Source: Taxillus chinensis
Lineage: Eukaryota; Streptophyta; Magnoliopsida; Santalales; Loranthaceae
Direction: 5' to 3'
Length of the DNA: 64,000 nucleotides
Assembly (NCBI GenBank): GCA_023512835.1
Contig: CM042085.1
Coordinates: forward strand, 43,586,721 to 43,650,720
Shown here: positions 56,033-64,000 of the stretch, one piece after another
Numbering within the stretch: the first letter of the stretch is position 1
Layout of the letters: every line of letters starts with the position of its first letter
Notes under the pieces: model-generated
The model's database searches: none
Told to the model about the DNA's origin: nothing
The model's input: the letters and a program-made list of their open reading frames with translations, nothing else
Position numbers and translations under genes: made by a program

Positions 56033-59000
56033 AAGTGTAATCCACTATCTTGACTAATGAATAAACGAGTAATAAACGTCTATCGGAAACGATGAACCGT
56101 TATGTGTCGCGTTTCAAATAAAAAGCTAGCATCCCGAAGTTAGGGTACGCTACTTAATTAATTTTTAGTGTCTCGAATGGATCAATCGAAAACAAAAAGT
56201 AATGTTCGCTAAAGGTCAAAAGGACACATGTTGTACGTAGTTCACACAATGAGACGTACTCCACGAGGTAAGGTATTATTACCCACACCAAGTCTAATCC
56301 ACTATTATCAATAATGAATAAACGACGTTAAAACCTCTATTAGAGGGGATGAACCCAAGATTCGATTCAACTACAACTGAAAAGGCTAGTAACTTTAGGT
56401 TTGAGTTGATTATTTAGCTGATTTCTCGACAAGCCGAATGGATGAATCGAACAACGAAAGAAATTTTCTCGAAAGATTCAAAGGAAACAAGTTGTACGTG
56501 GTTCGCCCAATGTGACAACCCTTTGGAGGTGACCTATTTTATACATCGAGCCTATTATATCATAGCAATATGGAATACAAGAGGTTACAACCTCCGCCAA
56601 AATGTGTAAATCCACTTTTTGTCTCAATTACAAATAAAAAGGCTAGTGTCTTCACGTTAGGCTTGGCTATATAATTAATTTCTAACGTCTCGAATGGATT
56701 GATAAAAACAACTAAAGTTATTAAAAGTTAAAAAGAGATATGTTATACTTTATTCACATAGGGGAATGTAATTCACGTAGTAAGGTGTTACCCAAGCGAA
56801 GTCTAATCCACAATTATGACTAAGGAATAAACGAGGCTAAAACCTCTATTAGAGTGGATGAACCTAGGATATGTTTCATTTACAAATAAAAAGAATACTA
56901 CCTTAAGGTATTGTTTTGCTATTTATTTAATATTTGGTGTTTCGAAAGGATCGATCAAAAGCAAAAAGTGAGGTTTATTGGTGGTTAAAAGAACACCTGT
57001 CGTGAGTGGTTCAGAAGAGGATGTACCCCACGTAGTAAGGTGTTACCCGCACCGTCTCTAATCCCTAATTGTTAATAATGGATAAACAAGGTTAAAACCA
57101 TTGTTAAAATGGATGAACCTCGTATTTGTTTCAATTGAAAATGAGAGGGCTAGTAACTTTAGGTTTGGATTGGTTATTCGAGTCGATTTCGACTCTTTAA
57201 ATCGACGAATCAAAGTCAGAAAGAGTAATTTTTATGAAAGATTAAGAGGATACAAGTCGTACGTTATTCGCCCCAGGGTGATGTACTCTACGGAGGTGTG
57301 GTATTTCCTATACCGAGTCTGCTCCACTAGTAGTAGTAAGGAGTACAAGAGGTCACGACCTCCATCAAAGTAGATAAATTCGTTATTTATTTCAATTACA
57401 AATAAAAGGCTAGAATCTTCAGACTAGGGTTGGCAATTTAATTAATTTCCAACATATCGAATCGATCGATTAAAAAACAAGTAATGATCGTTAAAGGTGA
57501 TACAAACACATATTGTACATGGTTCACACAATGGCATATAATCCATAGTAGTGAGGTGTTTCCCACGCGAAGTGTAATCCACTATCTTGACTAATGAATA
57601 AACGAGTAATAAACGTCTATAGGAAACGATGAACCGTTAGTGTCGTTTCAAATAAAAAGCTAGCATCCTGAAGTTAGGGTACGCTACTTAATTAATTTTT
57701 AGTGTCTCGAATGGATCAATCGAAAACAAAAAGTAATGTTCGCTAAAGGTCAAAAGGACACATGTTGTACGTAGTTCACACAATGAGACGTACTCCACGG
57801 AGGTAAGGTATTATTACCCACACCAAGTCTAATCCACTATTATCAATAATGAATAAACGACGTTAAAACCTCTATTAGAGGGGATGAACCCAAGATTCGA
57901 TTCAACTACAACCGAAAAGGCTAGTAACTTTAGGTTTGAGTTGATTATTTACCCGATTTTCGACAAGCCGAATGGATGAATCGAACAACGAAAGAAATTT
58001 TCTCGAAAGATTCAAAGGAAACAAGTTGTACGTGGTTCGCCCAATGTGACAACCCTTTGGAGGTGACCTATTTTATACATCGAGCCTATTATATCATAGC
58101 AATATGGAATACAAGAGGTTACAACCTCCGCCAAAATGTGTAAATCCACTTTTTGTCTCAATTACAAATAAAAAGGCTAGTGTCTTCACGTTAGGCTTGG
58201 CTATATAATTAATTTCTAACGTCTCGAATGGATTGATAAAAACAACTAAAGTTATTAAAAGTTAAAAAGAGATATGTTATACTTTATTCACATAGGGGAA
58301 TGTAATTCACAAGAGTAAGGTGTTACCCAAGCGGAGTCTAATCCACAATTATGACTAAGGAATAAACGAGGCTAAAACCTCTATTAGAGTGGATGAACCT
58401 AGGATATGTTTCATTTACAAATAAAAAGAATACTACCTTAAGGTATTGTTTTGCTATTTATTTAATATTTGGTGTTTCGAAAGGATCGATCAAAACGAAA
58501 AAGTGAGGTTTATTGGTGGTTAAAAGAACACCTGTCGTGAGTGGTTCACGAAGAGGATGTACCCCCAGGTAGTAAGGTGTTACCTGCACCGTCTCTAATC
58601 CCTAATTGTTAATAATGGATAAACAAGGTTAAAACCATTGTTAAAATGGATGAACCTCGTATTTGTTTCAATTGAAAATGAGAGGGCTAGTAACTTTAGG
58701 TTTGGATTGGTTATTCATCGATTTCCGACTCTTTAAATCGACTGAATCAAAGTGTAAAGAGTAATTTTCATGAAAGATTAAGAGGATACAAGTCGTACGT
58801 TATTCGCCCAGGGTGATGTACTCTACGGAGGTGTGGTATTTCCTATACTTCGAGTCTGCTCCACTAGTAGTAGTAAGGAGTACAAGAGGTCACGACCTCC
58901 ATCAAAGTAGATAAATTCGTTATTTATTTCAATTACAAATAAAAGGCTAGAATCTTGGGACTAGGGTTGGCAATTTAATTAATTTCCAACATATCGAATC

Positions 59001-62000
59001 GATCGATTAAAAAACAAGTAATGATCGTTAAAGGTGATACAAACACATATTGTACATGGTTCACACAATGGCATATAATCCATAGTAGTGAGGTGTTTCC
59101 CACGCGAAGTGTAATCCACTATCTTGACTAATGAATAAACGAGTAATAAACGTCTATAGGAAACGATGAACCGTTATGTGTCGGTTTCAAATAAAAAGCT
59201 AGCATCCCTGAAGTTAGGGTACGCTACTTAATTAATTTTTAGTGTCTCGAATGGATCAATCGAAAACAAAAAGTAATGTTCGCTAAAGGTCAAAAGGACA
59301 CATGTTGTACGTAGTTCACACAATGAGACGTACTCCACGAGGTAAGGTATTATTACCCACACCAAGTCTAATCCACTATTATCAATAATGAATAAACGAC
59401 GTTAAAACCTCTATTAGAGGGGATGAACCCAAGATTCGATTCAACTACAACTGAAAAGGCTAGTAACTTTAGGTTTGAGTTGATTATTTACCTGATTTCG
59501 ACAAGCCGAATGGATGAATCGAACAACAGAAAGAAATTTTCTCGAAAGATTCAAAGGAAACAAGTTGTACGTGGTTCGCCCAATGTGACAACCCTTTGGA
59601 GGTGACCTATTTTATACATCGAGCCTATTATATCATAGCAATATGGAATACAAGAGGTTACAACCTCCTGCCAAAATGTGTAAATCCACTTTTTGTCTCA
59701 ATTACAAATAAAAAGGCTAGTGTCTTCACGTTAGGCTTGGCTATATAATTAATTTCTAACGTCTCGAATGGATTGATAAAAACAACTAAAGTTATTAAAA
59801 GTTAAAAAGAGATATGTTATACTTTATTCACATAGGGGAATGTAATTCAAGGGTAGTAAGGTGTTACCCAAGCGGAGTCTAATCCACAATTATGACTAAG
59901 GAATAAACGAGGCTAAAACCTCTATTAGAGTGGATGAACCTAGGATATGTTTCATTTACAAATAAAAAGAATACTACCTTAAGGTATTGTTTTGCTATTT
60001 ATTTAATATTTGGTGTTTCGAAAGGATCGATCAAAACCAAAAAGTGAGGTTTATTGGTGGTTAAAAGAACACCGTCGTGAGTGGTTCACGAAGAGGATGT
60101 ACCCCACAGGTAGTAAGGTGTTACCTGCACCGTCTCTAATCCCTAATTGTTAATAATGGATAAACAAGGTTAAAACCATTGTTAAAATGGATGAACCTCG
60201 TATTTGTTTCAATTGAAAATGAGAGGGCTAGTAACTTTAGGTTTGGATTGGTTATTCAGATCGATTTCTGACTCTTTAAATCGACGAATCAAAGTTGTAA
60301 AGAGTAATTTTCATGAAAGATTAAGAGGATACAAGTCGTACGTTATTCGCCAGGGTGATGTACTCTACGGAGGTGTGGTATTTCCTATCTTGAGTCTGCT
60401 CCACTAGTAGTAGTAAGGAGTACAAGAGGTCACGACCTCCATCAAAGTAGATAAATTCGTTATTTATTTCAATTACAAATAAAAGGCTAGAATCTTGGGA
60501 CTAGGGTTGGCAATTTAATTAATTTCCAACATATCGAATCGATCGATTAAAAAACAAGTAATGATCGTTAAAGGTGATACAAACACATATTGTACATGGT
60601 TCACACAATGGCATATAATCCATAGTAGTGAGGTGTTTCCCACGCGAAGTGTAATCCACTATCTTGACTAATGAATAAACGAGTAATAAACGTCTATAGG
60701 AAACGATGAACCGTTATGTGTCGGTTTCAAATAAAAAGCTAGCATCCTGAAGTTAGGGTACGCTACTTAATTAATTTTTAGTGTCTCGAATGGATCAATC
60801 GAAAACAAAAAGTAATGTTCGCTAAAGGTCAAAAGGACACATGTTGTACGTAGTTCACACAATGAGACGTACTCCACGGAGGTAAGGTATTATTACCCAC
60901 ACCAAGTCTAATCCACTATTATCAATAATGAATAAACGACGTTAAAACCTCTATTAGAGGGGATGAACCCAAGATTCGATTCAACTACAACTGAAAAGGC
61001 TAGTAACTTTAGGTTTGAGTTGATTATTTACCCGATTTCGACAAGCCGAATGGAAGAATCGAACAACAGAAAGAAATTTTCTCGAAAGATTCAAAGGAAA
61101 CAAGTTGTACGTGGTTCGCCCAATGTGACAACCCTTTGGAGGTGACCTATTTTATACATCGAGCCTATTATATCATAGCAATATGGAATACAAGAGGTTA
61201 CAACCTCCGCCAAAATGTGTAAATCCACTTTTTGTCTCAATTACAAATAAAAAGGCTAGTGTCTTCACGTTAGGCTTGGCTATATAATTAATTTCTAACG
61301 TCTCGAATGGATTGATAAAAACAACTAAAGTTATTAAAAGTTAAAAAGAGATATGTTATACTTTATTCACATAGGGGAATGTAATTCACGGTAGTAAGGT
61401 GTTACCCAAGCGAGTCTAATCCACAATTATGACTAAGGAATAAACGAGGCTAAAACCTCTATTAGAGTGGATGAACCTAGGATATGTTTCATTTACAAAT
61501 AAAAAGAATACTACCTTAAGGTATTGTTTTGCTATTTATTTAATATTTGGTGTTTCGAAAGGATCGATCAAAACCAAAAAGTGAGGTTTATTGGTGGTTA
61601 AAAGAACACCTGTCGTGAGTGGTTCATGAAGAGGATGTACCCCACAGGTAGTAAGGTGTTACCTGCACCGTCTCTAATCCCTAATTGTTAATAATGGATA
61701 AACAAGGTTAAAACCATTGTTAAAATGGATGAACCTCGTATTTGTTTCAATTGAAAATGAGAGGGCTAGTAACTTTAGGTTTGGATTGGTTATTCAGTCG
61801 ATTTCTGACTCTTTAAATCGACGAATCAAAGCTGTAAAGAGTAATTTTCATGAAAGATTAAGAGGATACAAGTCGTACGTTATTCGCCCAGGGTGATGTA
61901 CTCTACGGAGGTGTGGTATTTCCTATACCGAGTCCGCTCCACTAGTAGTAGTAAGGAGTACAAGAGGTCACGACCTCCATCAAAGTAGATAAATTCGTTA

Positions 62001-64000
62001 TTTATTTCAATTACAAATAAAAGGCTAGAATCTTGGGACTAGGGTTGGCAATTTAATTAATTTCCAACATATCGAATCGATCGATTAAAAAACAAGTAAT
62101 GATCGTTAAAGGTGATACAAACACATATTGTACATGGTTCACACAATGGCATATAATCCATAGTAGTGAGGTGTTTCCCACGCCAAGTGTAATCCACTAT
62201 CTTGACTAATGAATAAACGAGTAATAAACGTCTATAGGAAACGATGAACCGTTATGTGTCGGTTTCAAATAAAAAGCTAGCATCCTGAAGTTAGGGTACG
62301 CTACTTAATTAATTTTTAGTGTCTCGAATGGATCAATCGAAAACAAAAAGTAATGTTCGCTAAAGGTCAAAAGGACACATGTTGTACGTAGTTCACACAA
62401 TGAGACGTACTCCACAGAGGTAAGGTATTATTACCCACACCAAGTCTAATCCACTATTATCAATAATGAATAAACGACGTTAAAACCTCTATTAGAGGGG
62501 ATGAACCCAAGATTCGATTCAACTACAACTGAAAAGGCTAGTAACTTTAGGTTTGAGTTGATTATTTACCCGATTTCCGACAAGCCGAATGGATGAATCG
62601 AACAACGAAAAGAAATTTTCTCGAAAGATTCAAAGGAAACAAGTTGTACGTGGTTCGCCCAATGTGACAACCCTTTGGAGGTGACCTATTTTATACATCG
62701 AGCCTATTATATCATAGCAATATGGAATACAAGAGGTTACAACCTCCGCCAAAATGTGTAAATCCACTTTTTGTCTCAATTACAAATAAAAAGGCTAGTG
62801 TCTTCACGTTAGGCTTGGCTATATAATTAATTTCTAACGTCTCGAATGGATTGATAAAAACAACTAAAGTTATTAAAAGTTAAAAAGAGATATGTTATAC
62901 TTTATTCACATAGGGGAATGTAATTCACAGGTAGTAAGGTGTTACCCAAGCGGAGTCTAATCCACAATTATGACTAAGGAATAAACGAGGCTAAAACCTC
63001 TATTAGAGTGGATGAACCTAGGATATGTTTCATTTACAAATAAAAAGAATACTACCTTAAGGTATTGTTTTGCTATTTATTTAATATTTGGTGTTTCGAA
63101 AGGATCGATCAAAACCAAAAAGTGAGGTTTATTGGTGGTTAAAAGAACACTGTCGTGAGTGGTTCACGAAGAGGATGTACCCCACGGTAGTAAGGTGTTA
63201 CCTGCACCGTCTCTAATCCCTAATTGTTAATAATGGATAAACAAGGTTAAAACCATTGTTAAAATGGATGAACCTCGTATTTGTTTCAATTGAAAATGAG
63301 AGGGCTAGTAACTTTAGGTTTGGATTGGTTATTCAGTCGATTTTCGACTCTTTAAATCGACGAATCAAAGTCTGTAAAGAGTAATTTTCATGAAAGATTA
63401 AGAGGATACAAGTCGTACGTTATTAGCCAGGGTGATGTACTCTACGGAGGTGTGGTATTTCCTATCCTGAGTCTGCTCCACTAGTAGTAGTAAGGAGTAC
63501 AAGAGGTCACGACCTCCATCAAAGTAGATAAATTCGTTATTTATTTCAATTACAAATAAAAGGCTAGAATCTTCAGACTAGGGTTGGCAATTTAATTAAT
63601 TTCCAACATATCGAATCGATCGATTAAAAAACAAGTAATGATCGTTAAAGGTGATACAAACACATATTGTACATGGTTCACACAATGGCATATAATCCAT
63701 AGTAGTGAGGTGTTTCCCACGCGAAGTGTAATCCACTATCTTGACTAATGAATAAACGAGTAATAAACGTCTATAGGAAACGATGAACCGTTATGTGTCG
63801 AGTTTCAAATAAAAAGCTAGCATCCTGAAGTTAGGGTACGCTACTTAATTAATTTTTAGTGTCTCGAATGGATCAATCGAAAACAAAAAGTAATGTTCGC
63901 TAAAGGTCAAAAGGACACATGTTGTACGTAGTTCACACAATGAGACGTACTCCACAGAGGTAAGGTATTATTACCCACACCAAGTCTAATCCACTATTAT

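Larger units (their letters stand above)
53610..58684. repeat. 5.07-kb tandem duplication, copy 2
   Basis: Second copy, about 5,075 bp, beginning at the B/E exchange and ending at the same B sequence (58685-58704), after which the array continues normally. Confidence 0.88.
47942..64000. repeat. Satellite array block 5
   Basis: In-phase continuation from monomer C to the window end. A anchors at 48844, 50076, 51614, 53148, 53913, 55144, 56688, 58222, 59762, 61301 and 62840. Spacings of 1,534-1,544 bp are normal; 1,232, 765 and 1,231 bp mark rearranged units. Units from 56.7 kb on are the most uniform. No genes; recurring 60-90 codon frames here are by-products of the period. Confidence 0.96.

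Noticed and set aside
45610..63600. Recurring 60-90 codon frames in the satellite (for example 51368-51562, 52809-53069, 57101-57373, 60204-60407)
   Set aside because: They repeat with the satellite period, shift frame between units because of small indels, and have no domain or start context; by-products of the repeat.
1..64000. CENP-B-box-like site in the satellite
   Set aside because: I looked for a TTCG...A..CGGG-type box in the monomers and found none; centromere identity is left open.

Overview
The window is repeat DNA from a plant nuclear genome. I found no host protein-coding gene, no structural RNA gene and no CRISPR array. The plant assignment rests on two LTR-retrotransposon families with plant-typical primer sites (initiator tRNA-Met for one, tRNA-Asp for the other) and on a Ty3/gypsy polyprotein whose motifs look like the Tekay/Del chromovirus lineage. 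I cannot name the species.

The substrate is one continuous AT-rich satellite array, about 28 kb once insertions are removed. Its monomers are about 256 bp. Six monomers (A-F) form a higher-order repeat (HOR) of about 1,537 bp. The HOR is itself two diverged triplets of about 768 bp, with A like D, B like E and C like F. The right part is younger and more uniform and carries a 5.07-kb tandem duplication plus several exchange or deletion junctions.

Four insertions interrupt the array, each with its own 5-bp target-site duplication (TSD). R1-1 (3383-9935, +) is a 6.55-kb element with 1.5-kb LTRs, a tRNA-Asp primer site and a CDS without recognisable enzymes; it is non-autonomous. R2 (12575-27353, +) is a 14.8-kb Tekay-like composite, LTR / truncated gag-pol / truncated LTR / full-length gag-pol / LTR. 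R1-2 (27933-40995, -) is a second R1 copy with a third, R1-3 (30122-36624, -), nested inside it. A decayed solo R1 LTR lies at 46628-47941. Satellite phase is kept across every insertion, so these are clean insertions into a pre-existing array.

Most notable: (1) both families carry, just upstream of the polypurine tract, a short hairpin with the same AGGA loop and different but self-complementary stems, and each family has it twice; (2) the U3 promoters of the two families are homologous (several CACGTG G-boxes, an ACGT-core inverted repeat, TATA box) although the coding and priming regions are unrelated; (3) the satellite has at least three nested levels of periodicity; (4) R2 has an unusual composite structure. 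All long reading frames are broken, and many breaks fall at a few short GC-containing motifs that differ between copies, so part of the apparent decay may be consensus error in the assembly.
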